Shown here: positions 12,501 to 25,140 of the stretch, in pieces
Layout of the letters: the number at the start of each line of letters is the position of its first letter
Position numbering within the stretch: position 1 is the first letter of the stretch
Origin: Hydractinia symbiolongicarpus
Taxonomy: Eukaryota > Cnidaria > Hydrozoa > Anthoathecata > Hydractiniidae
NCBI RefSeq assembly: GCF_029227915.1
Contig: NC_079885.1
Span: 16,629,001-16,693,000, forward strand
Reading direction: 5' to 3'
DNA length: 64,000 bases
Notes under the pieces: generated by a model
Told to the model about the DNA's origin: nothing
The model's input: the letters and a program-made list of their open reading frames with translations, nothing else
The model's database searches: none
Position numbers and translations under genes: made by a program

Positions 12501-14410
12501 AGCCTAATAAAGGGGGTATACGTAACTACCATCGTTTCACCTGCCTGCGCAGATTACCTTAGGAGTAGTCCTTCCAGTCGCATTGGATTATGACGTCCCA
12601 AGTCCTTTTCCTTGACGCCATGACTATAGAACACTGTTAACTACGGGCACAGCCCTCTAAATGCTGCAATATGTCCTTTTACAGACTAATAAAGGCCTCA
12701 CACGTAAATCACGTTATTCCACGTCCCCATCAAGGCTACCAATGGTCTAGTACTCCCAGTCTTAATGGAATATGACGTCCCAATTCATTTTCCTTGACGC
12801 CATGGCTATAGAACACTGTTAACTACGTGCACAGCCCTCTAAAGTCAGTAATACGGCCTTTTGCAGCCTAATAAAGCCTTTACACGTAAATACCGTGATT
12901 CCACCACCCTCCCCGGGATACCATTAGTCTAGTCCTTCCAGTCCCAATGGACTACAACGTGCCAAGTCGTTTTCCTTGGCGCCATGGCTTTAGAACAATG
13001 TTAACTCCGTGCACAGCCCTCTAAATGCTGTAACATGGCCATTTGCAGCCTAATAAAGGGGGTATACGTAACTACCATCGTTCCACATGCCTGCGCAGAT
13101 TACCTTAGGAGTAGTCCTTCAAGTCGCAATGGATTATGACGTCCCAAGTCCTTTTCCTTGGCGCCATGACTATAGAACACTGTTAACTACGTGCACAGCC
13201 CTCTAAAGTCAGTAATACGGCCATTTGCAACCTAAAAAGGCCTTACACGTAAATCACGTTCTTCCACGTCCCCAGCAAGGTTTCCAATGGTCTAGTGTTC
13301 CCAGTCTTAATGGAGTATGACGTTTCAAGTCCTTTTCCTTGACGCCATGGCTTTAGAACACTCTTAGCTACGTGCACAGCTCCCTGTAAGCCGTATTACT
13401 GCTGTTGCAGCCTAATAAAGGCCTTAGACGTAAACCACGTGCTTCCACGCGCCCAGCCCGGCTACCATTGATCTAGTCCTCCAATTCTGAATGGACTACG
13501 ACTTCTCAAGTTGTTTTCCTTGGCGTCATGGCTTTAGAGCACTGTGAACTATGTGCACAGCCCTCTAAATGCTGCAATATGTCCTTTTACAGACTAATAG
13601 AGCCTTTGCACGTAAATCACGTTCTTCCACGTCCCCAGCAAGGCTACCAATGGCCTAGTGTTCCCAGTCTCAATGGTCTACAACGTGCCAAGTCCTTTTC
13701 CTTGACGCCATGGCTATAGAACACTGTTAACTACGTGCACGGCCCTTTGAACGCTGTAACATTGCCTTTTCCAGCAAAATGAAGGCGTTAAACGTAACTA
13801 CCATCGTTCCACCTGCTTGCGCAGATTACCTTAGGAGTAGTCCTTCCAGTCGCATTGGATTATGACGTCCCAAGTCCTTTTCCTTGGCGCCATGACTATA
13901 GAACACTGTTAACTACGGGCACAGCCCTCTAAATGCTGCAATATGTCCTTTTACAGACTAATAAAGGCCTCACACGTAAATCACGTTATTCCACGTCCCC
14001 ATCAAGGCTACCAATGGTCTAGTGTTCCCAGTCTTAATGGAATATGACGTCCCAATTCATTTTCCTTGACGCCATGGCTATAGAACACTGTTCACGACGC
14101 GCACAGTCCTCTAAATGCTGTAACATTGCCTTTTCCAGCCAAATAAAGGCGTTAAACGTAAATACCGTCATTCCACCTGCCTGCGCATGTTAACATAGGA
14201 GTAGTCCTTCCAGTCTCAATGGACTATGACGTCCCAAGTCCTTTTCCTTGGCCTCATGGCTTTAGAACATTGTTAACTCCGTGCACAGCCCTCTAAATGC
14301 TGTAACATGGCCTTTTGCAGACTAATAATGGCTTTAAACGAAAATACTGTCGTTCCAACTGACTGCGCAGGTTACCATAGGAGTAGTCCTTCCAGTGTCA
14401 ATGGACTATG
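9560..14410 (+). repeat. Large segmental duplication, copy 1 (~4.85 kb)
   Basis: This block recurs at about 19.75-25.14 kb. Offset is 10,173 bp for the left part (about 9560-11.75 kb) and 10,729 bp for the right part (about 11.76-14.41 kb). Diagnostic private variants are shared: GCCATCGCTTTAG, the two 21-bp mini-units near 10.93 kb, a 2-bp deletion giving CCCAGCTCAATGG near 11.85 kb, and ACCTTTAAATGC near 12.11 kb. The two-step offset is explained by a 556-bp insertion in the other copy. Similarity ends near 14410, where TCATTGGCGCC differs from TCCTTGGCGCC. Confidence 0.85.
10927..10968 (+). repeat. Two 21-bp mini-units in truncated monomers (copy 1)
   Basis: A monomer starting at 10869 breaks off after CACAGCC. 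It is followed by CTACGACGTCCCAAGTA, then again CAGCCTATGACGTCCCAAG. The effect is a 21-bp unit tandemly doubled with two base differences, leaving truncated monomers of 66 and 21 bp. This is an illegitimate junction, not unequal exchange in register. It recurs at 18104 and 21100, so it is a passenger marker of the larger duplications. Confidence 0.88.
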
Positions 14411-16290
14411 ACGTCCTAAGTCCTTTTCATTGGCGCCATGGCTTTAGAACAATGTTAACTCCGTGCACAGCCCTCTAAATGCTGTAACATGGCCATTTGC
14501 AGCCTAATAAAGGGTGTATACGTAACTACCATCGTTCCACCTGCCTGCGCAGATTACCTTAGGAGTAGTCCTTCCAGTCGCAATGGATTATGACGTCCCA
14601 AGTCCTTTTCCTTGGCGCCATGACTATAGAACATTGTTAACTACGTGCACAGTCCTCTAAAGGCAGTAATATGGCCATTTGCAGTCTAATAAAGGCCTTA
14701 CTCGTAAATCACGTTCTTCCACGTCCCCAGCATGGTTACCAATGGTCTAGTGTTCCCAGTCTTAATGGAGTATGACGTCCCAAGTCCTTTTCCTTGACGC
14801 CATGGCTTTAGAACACTCTTAGCTACGTGCACAGCTCCCTGTAAGCCGTATTACTGCTGTTGCAGCCTAATAAAGGCCTTAGACGTAAACCACGTGCTTC
14901 CACGCGCCCAGCCCGGCTACCATTGATCTAGTCCTCCAATTCTGAATGGACTACGACTTCTCAAGTTGTTTTCCTTGGCGTCATGGCTTTAGAGCACTGT
15001 GAACTATGTGCACAGCCCTCTAAATGCTGCAATATGTCCTTTTACAGACTAATAGAGGCTTTGCACGTAAATCACGTTCTTCCACGTCCCCAGCAAGGCT
15101 ACCAATGGCCTAGTGTTCCCAGTCTCAATGGTCTACAACGTGCCAAGTCCTTTTCCTTGACGCCATGGCTATAGAACACTGTTAACTACGTGCACGGCCC
15201 TTTGAACGCTGTAACATTGCCTTTTCCAGCAAAATAAAGGCGTTAAACGTAACTACCATCGTTCCACCTGCTTGCGCAGATTACCTTAGGAGTAGTCCTT
15301 CCAGTCGCATTGGATTATGACGTCCCAAGTCCTTTTCCTTGGCGCCATGACTATAGAACACTGTTAACTACGGGCACAGCCCTCTAAATGCTGCAATATG
15401 TCCTTTTACAGACTAATAAAGGCCTCACACGTAAATCACGTTATTCCACGTCCCCATCAAGGCTACCAATGGTCTAGTGTTCCCAGTCTTAATGGAATAT
15501 GACGTCCCAATTCATTTTCCTTGACGCCATGGCTATAGAACACTGTTCACGACGCGCACAGTCCTCTAAATGCTGTAACATTGCCTTTTCCAGCCAAATA
15601 AAGGCGTTAAACGTAAATACCGTCATTCCACCTGCCTGCGCATGTTAACATAGGAGTAGTCCTTCCAGTCTCAATGGACTATGACGTCCCAAGTCCTTTT
15701 CCTTGGCCTCATGGCTTTAGAACATTGTTAACTCCGTGCACAGCTCTCTAAATGCTGTAATATGGCCTTTTGCAGACTAATAATGGCTTTAAACGAAAAT
15801 ACTGTCGTTCCAACTGACTGCGCAGGTTACCATAGGAGTAGTCCTTCCAGTGTCAATGGACTATGACGTCCTAAGTCCTTTTCATTGGCGCCATGGCTTT
15901 AGAACAATGTTAACTCCGTGCACAGCCCTCTAAATGCTGTAACATGGCCATTTGCAGCCTAATAAAGGGTGTATACGTAACTACCATCGTTCCACCTGCC
16001 TGCGCAGATTACCTTAGGAGTAGTCCTTCCAGTCGCAATGGATTATGACGTCCCAAGTCCTTTTCCTTGGCGCCATGACTATAGAACATTGTTAACTACG
16101 TGCACAGTCCTCTAAAGGCAGTAATATGGCCATTTGCAGTCTAATAAAGGCCTTACTCGTAAATCACGTTCTTCCACGTCCCCAGCATGGTTACCAATGG
16201 TCTAGTGTTCCCAGTCTTAATGGAGTATGACGTCCCAAGTCCTTTTCCTTGACGCCATGGCTTTAGAACACTCTTAGCTACGTGCACAGC
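12975..16290 (+). repeat. 1,455-bp 8-mer higher-order repeat, ~2.3 copies
   Basis: Copies start near 12975, 14430 and 15885. The landmark CTTTAGAACACTCTTAGC at 13351, 14806 and 16261 gives exact 1,455-bp spacing (eight monomers). The third copy diverges a few bases after 16261, where CAGCTCCCTG becomes CAGCCCCCTG. The monomer order (GGGGGTATACG unit, CCATGACTATAG unit, CTGCTGTTGCAG unit, GACTTCTCAAG unit and so on) foreshadows the 14-mer of 31-39.5 kb, so this looks like a shorter relative of that higher-order repeat. Confidence 0.84.
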
Positions 16291-18158
16291 CCCCTGTAAG
16301 CAGTATTATTGCCGTCGCAGCCTAATAAAGGCCTTAGACGTAAACCACGGGCTTTCACGCTCCTGGCCAGGCTACCATTGATCTAGTCCTTCAAGTCTCA
16401 ATGGACTCCAACTTGCCAAGTCGTTCTCCTTAGCGTCATGGCTTTAGGCACTGTGAACTATGTGGACAGCCCTCTAAATGCTGTAACATGGCCATTTGCA
16501 GCCTAATAAAGGGGGTATACGTAACTACCATCGTTCCACCTGCCTGCGCAGATTACCTTAGGAGTAGTCCTTCCAATCTCAATGGAATATGACGTCCCAA
16601 GTCATTTTCCTTGTCGCAATTGCTTTAGAACAATGTTAACTCCGTGCACATCCCTCTAAATGCTGCAATATGTCCTTTTACAGACTAATAAAGGCCTTAC
16701 ACGTAAATCACGTTCTTCTACGTCCCCAGCAAGGTTACCAATGGTCTAGTGTTCCCAGTCTAAATGGAATATGACGTCTCAAGTCCTTTTCCTTGACGCC
16801 ATCGCTTTAGAACACTCTTAGCTACGTGCACAGCCCCCTGTAAGCCGTATTATTGCCATCGAAGCCTAATAAAGGCCTTAGACGTAAACCACGTGCTTTC
16901 ACGCTCCTGGCCAGGCTACCATTGATCTAGTCCTTCAAGTCTCAATGGACTCCGACTTGCCAAGTCGTTCTCCTTAGCGTCATGGCTTTAGAGCACTGTG
17001 AACTATGTGCACCGCCCTCTAAATGCTGCAATATGTCCTTTTACAGACTAATAAAGGCCTTGCACGTAAATCACGTTCTTCCACGTCCCCAGCAAGGCTA
17101 CCAATGGCATAGTGTTCCCAGTCTCAATGGACTACAACGTTCCAAGTCCTTTTCCTTGGCGCTATGGCGTTAGAACACTGTTAACTACGTGTACGGCCCT
17201 TTGAACGCTGTAATATGGCCTTTTGCAGACTAATAAAGGCGTTATACGTAAATACTGTCGCTCCATCTGCCTGCGCAAGTTACCATTGATGTAGTCCTTC
17301 CAGTCTCAATGGACTATGACGTCCCAAGTCGTTTTCTTTGACGCCGTGACGGTTGAAAACCCGCAAGTACGCGCACAGTCCTCTAAATGCTATAGTATGG
17401 CTTTTGTAAGTCTAAAAAATGCCTTACGCGTAAATCACGTGCTTCCACTCTCCAAACCAGGCTACCAATGGTGTACCTTTCCGACTATCATTGAACTACG
17501 ACGTACCAATTCCTTTTCCTTGGTGCTTTAGCGTTAAAACAGTTTTAACTACGTGCCTAGGCCTCTAAATGCTGTAATATTGCCTTTTGCAGCCAAATAA
17601 AGACTTTACACGTAAATAACGTGGTTCCACCACCCTTCACGGGATACCATTAGTCTAGTCCTTCCAGTCTCAATAGACTATGACGTGCCAAGTCCTTTTC
17701 CTTGACGCCATGGCTATAGAACACTGTTAACTACGCGCACAGTCCTCTAAATGCTGTAACATGGCCTTTTGCAGACTAATAAAGGCCTCACACGTAAACC
17801 ACGTGCTTCTACGCTCCCAACCAGGCTACCATTGGTCTAGTGTTCTCAGTCTCAATGGAATATGACGTCCCAAGTCATTTTCCTTGTCGAAATTGCTTTA
17901 GAACAATGTTAACTCCGTGCACATCCCTCTAAATGCTGCAATATGTCCTTTTACAGACTAATAAAGGCCTCACACGTAAATCACGTTCATCCACGTCCCC
18001 AGCAAGGCTACCAATGGTCTAGTGTTCCCAGTCTTAATGGAGTATGACGTCCCAAGTCCTTTTCCTTGACGCCATGGCTATAGAACACTGTTAGCTACGT
18101 GCACAGCCTACGACGTCCCAAGTACAGCCTATGACGTCCCAAGTCCTTTTCCTTGGCG
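15163..18158 (+). repeat. 2,996-bp tandem pair, copy A
   Basis: Followed directly by copy B at offset 2,996. I saw no difference in the stretches compared, including private variants CAGCTCTCTAAATG, CCACGGGCTTTC, GGCTTTAGGCACTG, CCATCTGCCTGCGC and TTGTCGAAATTGC. The unit fuses 8-mer sequence (left) with a copy of the 9.58-10.97 kb block (right, offset 7,177). The length is not a whole number of monomers because it contains the 66+21-bp truncated units. Confidence 0.9.
18104..18145 (+). repeat. Two 21-bp mini-units (copy 2)
   Basis: Same doubled 21-bp junction as at 10927, at offset 7,177. It marks the right end of 2,996-bp copy A. Confidence 0.88.
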
Positions 18159-21154
18159 CCATGGCTATAGAACACTGTTAACTACGTGCACGGCCCTTTG
18201 AACGCTGTAACATTGCCTTTTCCAGCAAAATAAAGGCGTTAAACGTAACTACCATCGTTCCACCTGCTTGCGCAGATTACCTTAGGAGTAGTCCTTCCAG
18301 TCGCATTGGATTATGACGTCCCAAGTCCTTTTCCTTGGCGCCATGACTATAGAACACTGTTAACTACGGGCACAGCCCTCTAAATGCTGCAATATGTCCT
18401 TTTACAGACTAATAAAGGCCTCACACGTAAATCACGTTATTCCACGTCCCCATCAAGGCTACCAATGGTCTAGTGTTCCCAGTCTTAATGGAATATGACG
18501 TCCCAATTCATTTTCCTTGACGCCATGGCTATAGAACACTGTTCACGACGCGCACAGTCCTCTAAATGCTGTAACATTGCCTTTTCCAGCCAAATAAAGG
18601 CGTTAAACGTAAATACCGTCATTCCACCTGCCTGCGCATGTTAACATAGGAGTAGTCCTTCCAGTCTCAATGGACTATGACGTCCCAAGTCCTTTTCCTT
18701 GGCCTCATGGCTTTAGAACATTGTTAACTCCGTGCACAGCTCTCTAAATGCTGTAATATGGCCTTTTGCAGACTAATAATGGCTTTAAACGAAAATACTG
18801 TCGTTCCAACTGACTGCGCAGGTTACCATAGGAGTAGTCCTTCCAGTGTCAATGGACTATGACGTCCTAAGTCCTTTTCATTGGCGCCATGGCTTTAGAA
18901 CAATGTTAACTCCGTGCACAGCCCTCTAAATGCTGTAACATGGCCATTTGCAGCCTAATAAAGGGTGTATACGTAACTACCATCGTTCCACCTGCCTGCG
19001 CAGATTACCTTAGGAGTAGTCCTTCCAGTCGCAATGGATTATGACGTCCCAAGTCCTTTTCCTTGGCGCCATGACTATAGAACATTGTTAACTACGTGCA
19101 CAGTCCTCTAAAGGCAGTAATATGGCCATTTGCAGTCTAATAAAGGCCTTACTCGTAAATCACGTTCTTCCACGTCCCCAGCATGGTTACCAATGGTCTA
19201 GTGTTCCCAGTCTTAATGGAGTATGACGTCCCAAGTCCTTTTCCTTGACGCCATGGCTTTAGAACACTCTTAGCTACGTGCACAGCCCCCTGTAAGCAGT
19301 ATTATTGCCGTCGCAGCCTAATAAAGGCCTTAGACGTAAACCACGGGCTTTCACGCTCCTGGCCAGGCTACCATTGATCTAGTCCTTCAAGTCTCAATGG
19401 ACTCCAACTTGCCAAGTCGTTCTCCTTAGCGTCATGGCTTTAGGCACTGTGAACTATGTGGACAGCCCTCTAAATGCTGTAACATGGCCATTTGCAGCCT
19501 AATAAAGGGGGTATACGTAACTACCATCGTTCCACCTGCCTGCGCAGATTACCTTAGGAGTAGTCCTTCCAATCTCAATGGAATATGACGTCCCAAGTCA
19601 TTTTCCTTGTCGCAATTGCTTTAGAACAATGTTAACTCCGTGCACATCCCTCTAAATGCTGCAATATGTCCTTTTACAGACTAATAAAGGCCTTACACGT
19701 AAATCACGTTCTTCTACGTCCCCAGCAAGGTTACCAATGGTCTAGTGTTCCCAGTCTAAATGGAATATGACGTCTCAAGTCCTTTTCCTTGACGCCATCG
19801 CTTTAGAACACTCTTAGCTACGTGCACAGCCCCCTGTAAGCCGTATTATTGCCATCGAAGCCTAATAAAGGCCTTAGACGTAAACCACGTGCTTTCACGC
19901 TCCTGGCCAGGCTACCATTGATCTAGTCCTTCAAGTCTCAATGGACTCCGACTTGCCAAGTCGTTCTCCTTAGCGTCATGGCTTTAGAGCACTGTGAACT
20001 ATGTGCACCGCCCTCTAAATGCTGCAATATGTCCTTTTACAGACTAATAAAGGCCTTGCACGTAAATCACGTTCTTCCACGTCCCCAGCAAGGCTACCAA
20101 TGGCATAGTGTTCCCAGTCTCAATGGACTACAACGTTCCAAGTCCTTTTCCTTGGCGCTATGGCGTTAGAACACTGTTAACTACGTGTACGGCCCTTTGA
20201 ACGCTGTAATATGGCCTTTTGCAGACTAATAAAGGCGTTATACGTAAATACTGTCGCTCCATCTGCCTGCGCAAGTTACCATTGATGTAGTCCTTCCAGT
20301 CTCAATGGACTATGACGTCCCAAGTCGTTTTCTTTGACGCCGTGACGGTTGAAAACCCGCAAGTACGCGCACAGTCCTCTAAATGCTATAGTATGGCTTT
20401 TGTAAGTCTAAAAAATGCCTTACGCGTAAATCACGTGCTTCCACTCTCCAAACCAGGCTACCAATGGTGTACCTTTCCGACTATCATTGAACTACGACGT
20501 ACCAATTCCTTTTCCTTGGTGCTTTAGCGTTAAAACAGTTTTAACTACGTGCCTAGGCCTCTAAATGCTGTAATATTGCCTTTTGCAGCCAAATAAAGAC
20601 TTTACACGTAAATAACGTGGTTCCACCACCCTTCACGGGATACCATTAGTCTAGTCCTTCCAGTCTCAATAGACTATGACGTGCCAAGTCCTTTTCCTTG
20701 ACGCCATGGCTATAGAACACTGTTAACTACGCGCACAGTCCTCTAAATGCTGTAACATGGCCTTTTGCAGACTAATAAAGGCCTCACACGTAAACCACGT
20801 GCTTCTACGCTCCCAACCAGGCTACCATTGGTCTAGTGTTCTCAGTCTCAATGGAATATGACGTCCCAAGTCATTTTCCTTGTCGAAATTGCTTTAGAAC
20901 AATGTTAACTCCGTGCACATCCCTCTAAATGCTGCAATATGTCCTTTTACAGACTAATAAAGGCCTCACACGTAAATCACGTTCATCCACGTCCCCAGCA
21001 AGGCTACCAATGGTCTAGTGTTCCCAGTCTTAATGGAGTATGACGTCCCAAGTCCTTTTCCTTGACGCCATGGCTATAGAACACTGTTAGCTACGTGCAC
21101 AGCCTACGACGTCCCAAGTACAGCCTATGACGTCCCAAGTCCTTTTCCTTGGCG
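18159..21154 (+). repeat. 2,996-bp tandem pair, copy B
   Basis: Second copy of the unit at 15163. Similarity to the start of copy A ends near 21187, where CACAGCCCTCTAAATG replaces CACGGCCCTTTGAACG. From about 19.75 kb it also serves as the left part of the second copy of the large 10.2-kb-offset duplication. The 9.58-10.97 kb block therefore exists three times in the window, and its second and third copies resemble each other more than either resembles the first. Confidence 0.9.
21100..21141 (+). repeat. Two 21-bp mini-units (copy 3)
   Basis: Same doubled 21-bp junction, 2,996 bp after the previous one and 10,173 bp after the first. It marks the right end of 2,996-bp copy B. Confidence 0.88.
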
Positions 21155-21909
21155 CCATGGCTATAGAACACTGTTAACTACGTGCACAGCCCTCTAAATG
21201 CTGCAATATGTCCTTTTACAGACTAATAAAGGCCTTACACGTAAATCACGTTATTCCACGTCCCCATCAAGGCTACCGATGGTCTAGTGTTCCCAGTCTT
21301 AATGGAATATGACGTCCCAATTCATTTTCTTTGACGCCATGGCTATAGAACACTGTTTACTACGCGCACAGTCCTCTAAATGCTGTAACATGGCCTTTTG
21401 CAGGCTAATAAAGGCCTTACACGTAAACCACGTGCTTCTACGCTCTCAACCAGGCTACCATTGGTCTAGTGTTCTCAGTCTCAATGGAATATGACGTCCC
21501 AAGTCATTTTCCTTGTCGCAATTGCTTTAGAACAATGTTAACTCCGTGCACATCCCTCTAAATGCTGCAATATGTCCTTTTACAGACTAATAAAGGCCTT
21601 ACCCGTAAATCACGTTCTTCTACGTCCCCAGCAAGGTTACCAATGGTCTAGTGTTCCCAGTCTTAATGGAATATGACGTCTCAAGTCCTTTTCCTTGACG
21701 CCATCGCTTTAGAACACTCTTAGCTACGTGCACAGCCCCCTGTAAGCCGTATTATTGCCATCGCAGCCTAATAAAGGCCTTAGACGTAAACCACGTGCTT
21801 TCACGCTCCTGGCCAGGCTACCATTGATCTAGTCCTTCAAGTCTCAATGGACTCCGACTTGCCAAGTCGTTCTCCTTAGCGTCATGGCTTTAGAGCACTG
21901 TGAACTATG

Positions 21910-22479
21910 TGTACAGCCCTCTAAATGCTGCAATATGTCCTTTTACAGACTAATAAAAGCCTTGAACGTAAATCACGTTCTTCCACGTCCCCAGCAAGGC
22001 TACCAATGGCCTAGTGTTCCCAGTCTCAATGGACTACAACGTTCCAAGTCCTTTTCCTTGGCGCTATGGCGTTAGAACACTGTTAACTACGTGTACGGCC
22101 CTTTGAACGCTGTAATATGGCCTTTTGCAGACTAATAAAGGCGTTATACGTAAATACCGTCGTTCCAACTGTCTGCGCAGGTTACCATAGGAGTAGTCCT
22201 ACAGTCTCAATGGACTATAACGTCCCAAGTCCTTTTCCTTGACGCCATGGCTATAGAACACTGTTAGCTACGTGCACAGCCCCCTTTAAGCCGTATTATT
22301 GCCGTCGCAGCCTAATAAAGGCCTTAGACGTAAACCACGTGCTTCCACGCTCCCAGCCAGGCTACCATTGATCTAGTCCTTCGAGTCTCAATGGACTATG
22401 ACGTCCCAAGTCCTTTTCCTTGGCGCCATGGCTATAGAACACTGTTAACTAGAGGGCTGTGCAACTGCACAGCCCTCTA
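21910..22479 (+). repeat. 556-bp three-monomer insertion in duplication copy 2
   Basis: The offset between the duplicated blocks changes from 10,173 to 10,729 within this interval. The added sequence has three monomers with no counterpart at 11.75 kb: a C-type with AACTGTCTGCGCAGG, a B-type preceded by CAGCCCCCTTTAAGCC, and the start of a CTATAGAACACTG unit. It ends at a fold-back palindrome, after which collinearity with copy one resumes. The left breakpoint is not sharply placed because adjacent monomers are too similar. Confidence 0.78.
22450..22479. repeat. 14-bp fold-back inverted repeat (strand-switch scar)
   Basis: TAGAGGGCTGTGCA (22450-22463), spacer AC, then TGCACAGCCCTCTA (22466-22479). 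The arms are perfect reverse complements. The right arm is normal monomer sequence; the left arm is its complement, placed where GTTAACTACG should lead in. This is the only piece of the array I found in reverse orientation. It sits at the right edge of the 556-bp insertion. A templated strand switch during replication or repair is the simplest inference. Confidence 0.93.
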
Positions 22480-25140
22480 AATGCTGCAATATGTCCTTTT
22501 ACAGACTAATAAAGGCCTTGCACGTAAATCACGTTCTTCCACGTCCCCAGCAAGGCTACTAATGGCCTAGTGTTCCCAGCTCAATGGACTACAACGTGCC
22601 AAGTCCTTTTCCTTGGCGCTATGGCTATAGAACACTGTTAACTACGCGCACAGTCCTCTAAATGCTGTAAAATGGCCATTTGCAGCCTATTAAAGGCCTT
22701 ATACGTAAATACTGTCGCTCCACCTGCCTGCGCAAGCTACCATTGGTGTAGTCCTTCCTTTCTCAATGGACTATGACGTCCTAAGTCGTTTTCTTTGGCA
22801 CCGTGGCGTTAGAAGACCGCCAACTACGCGCACAGACCTTTAAATGCTGTAACATGACCTTTTGCAGACAAACAATGGCCTTACACGTAAATTACGTCCT
22901 TCCATGCTACCAGGAAGGCTACCAGTGGTCTAGTGTTCCCAGTCTCAATAGACTACGACGTCACATTTCCTTTTCCTTGGCGCCATGGCTTTAGAACACT
23001 TTTAACTCCGTGCACAGCCCTCTGAACGCTGTAACATTGCCTTTTCCAGCCAAATAAAGGCGTTAAACGTAAATACCGTCATTCCACCTGCCTGCGCATG
23101 TTAACATAGGAGTAGTCCTTCCAGTCTCAATGGACTATGACGTGCCAAGTCCTTTTCCTTGGCGCCATGGCTTTAGAACAATGTTAACTCCGTGCACAGC
23201 CCTCTGAATGCTGTAACATGGCCATTTGCAGCCTAATAAAGGGGATATACGTAACTACCATCGTTTCACCTGCCTGCGCAGATTACCTTAGGAGTAGTCC
23301 TTCCAGTCGCATTGGATTATGACGTCCCAAGTCCTTTTCCTTGACGCCATGACTATAGAACACTGTTAACTACGGGCACAGCCCTCTAAATGCTGCAATA
23401 TGTCCTTTTACAGACTAATAAAGGCCTCACACGTAAATCACGTTATTCCACGTCCCCATCAAGGCTACCAATGGTCTAGTACTCCCAGTCTTAATGGAAT
23501 ATGACGTCCCAATTCATTTTCCTTGACGCCATGGCTATAGAACACTGTTAACTACGTGCACAGCCCTCTAAAGTCAGTAATACGGCCTTTTGCAGCCTAA
23601 TAAAGCCTTTACACGTAAATACCGTGATTCCACCACCCTCCCCGGGATACCATTAGTCTAGTCCTTCCAGTCCCAATGGACTACAACGTGCCAAGTCGTT
23701 TTCCTTGGCGCCATGGCTTTAGAACAATGTTAACTCGGTGCACAGCCCTCTAAATGCTGTAACATGGCCATTTGCAGCCTAATAAAGGGGGTATACGTAA
23801 CTACCATCGTTCCACCTGCCTGCGCAGATTACCTTAGGAGTAGTCCTTCAAGTCGCAATGGATTATGACGTCCCAAGTCCTTTTCCTTGGCGCCATGACT
23901 ATAGAACACTGTTAACTACGTGCACAGCCCTCTAAAGTCAGTAATACGGCCATTTGCAACCTAATAAAGGCCTTACACGTAAATCACGTTCTTCCACGTC
24001 CCCAGCAAGGTTTCCAATGGTCTAGTGTTCCCAGTCTTAATGGAGTATGACGTTTCAAGTCCTTTTCCTTGACGCCATGGCTTTAGAACACTCTTAGCTA
24101 CGTGCACAGCTCCCTGTAAGCCGTATTACTGCTGTTGCAGCCTAATAAAGGCCTTACACGTAAACCACGTGCTTCCACGCGCCCAGCCCGGCTACCATTG
24201 ATCTAGTCCTCCAATTCTGAATGGACTACGACTTCTCAAGTTGTTTTCCTTGGCGTCATGGCTTTAGAGCACTGTGAACTATGTGCACAGCCCTCTAAAT
24301 GCTGCAATATGTCCTTTTACAGACTAATAGAGGCTTTGCACGTAAATCACGTTCTTCCACGTCCCCAGCAAGGCTACCAATGGCCTAGTGTTCCCAGTCT
24401 CAATGGTCTACAACGTGCCAAGTCCTTTTCCTTGACGCCATGGCTATAGAACACTGTTAACTACGTGCACGGCCCTTTGAACGCTGTAACATTGCCTTTT
24501 CCAGCAAAATAAAGGCGTTAAACGTAACTACCATCGTTCCACCTGCTTGCGCAGATTACCTTAGGAGTAGTCCTTCCAGTCGCATTGGATTATGACGTCC
24601 CAAGTCCTTTTCCTTGGCGCCATGACTATAGAACACTGTTAACTACGGGCACAGCCCTCTAAATGCTGCAATATGTCCTTTTACAGACTAATAAAGGCCT
24701 CAGACGTAAATCACGTTATTCCACGTCCCCATCAAGGCTACCAATGGTCTAGTGTTCCCAGTCTTAATGGAATATGACGTCCCAATTCATTTTCCTTGAC
24801 GCCATGGCTATAGAACACTGTTCACGACGCGCACAGTCCTCTAAATGCTGTAACATTGCCTTTTCCAGCCAAATAAAGGCGTTAAACGTAAATACCGTCA
24901 TTCCACCTGCCTGCGCATGTTAACATAGGAGTAGTCCTTCCAGTCTCAATGGACTATGACGTCCCAAGTCCTTTTCCTTGGCCTCATGGCTTTAGAACAT
25001 TGTTAACTCCGTGCACAGCCCTCTAAATGCTGTAACATGGCCTTTTGCAGACTAATAATGGCTTTAAACGGAAATACTGTCGTTCCAACTGACTGCGCAG
25101 GTTACCATAGGAGTAGTCCTTCCAGTGTCAATGGACTATG

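Larger units (their letters stand above)
19748..25140 (+). repeat. Large segmental duplication, copy 2 (~5.4 kb)
   Basis: Counterpart of 9560-14410. The left part lies at offset 10,173 and the right part at 10,729, because this copy carries an extra 556 bp (three monomers plus about 10 bp) around 21.9-22.48 kb. Substitutions between copies are scattered, for example CTAATGCCCTAG near 11.83 kb against CTAATGGCCTAG near 22.56 kb, and CTCCGTGCAC near 13.00 kb against CTCGGTGCAC near 23.73 kb. Similarity stops near 25140. Confidence 0.85.

Noticed and set aside
22450-22479. Reading the fold-back palindrome as a transcription terminator
   Set aside because: There is no T-run after the stem and no gene upstream. 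Its position at a duplication breakpoint explains it better as a rearrangement scar.
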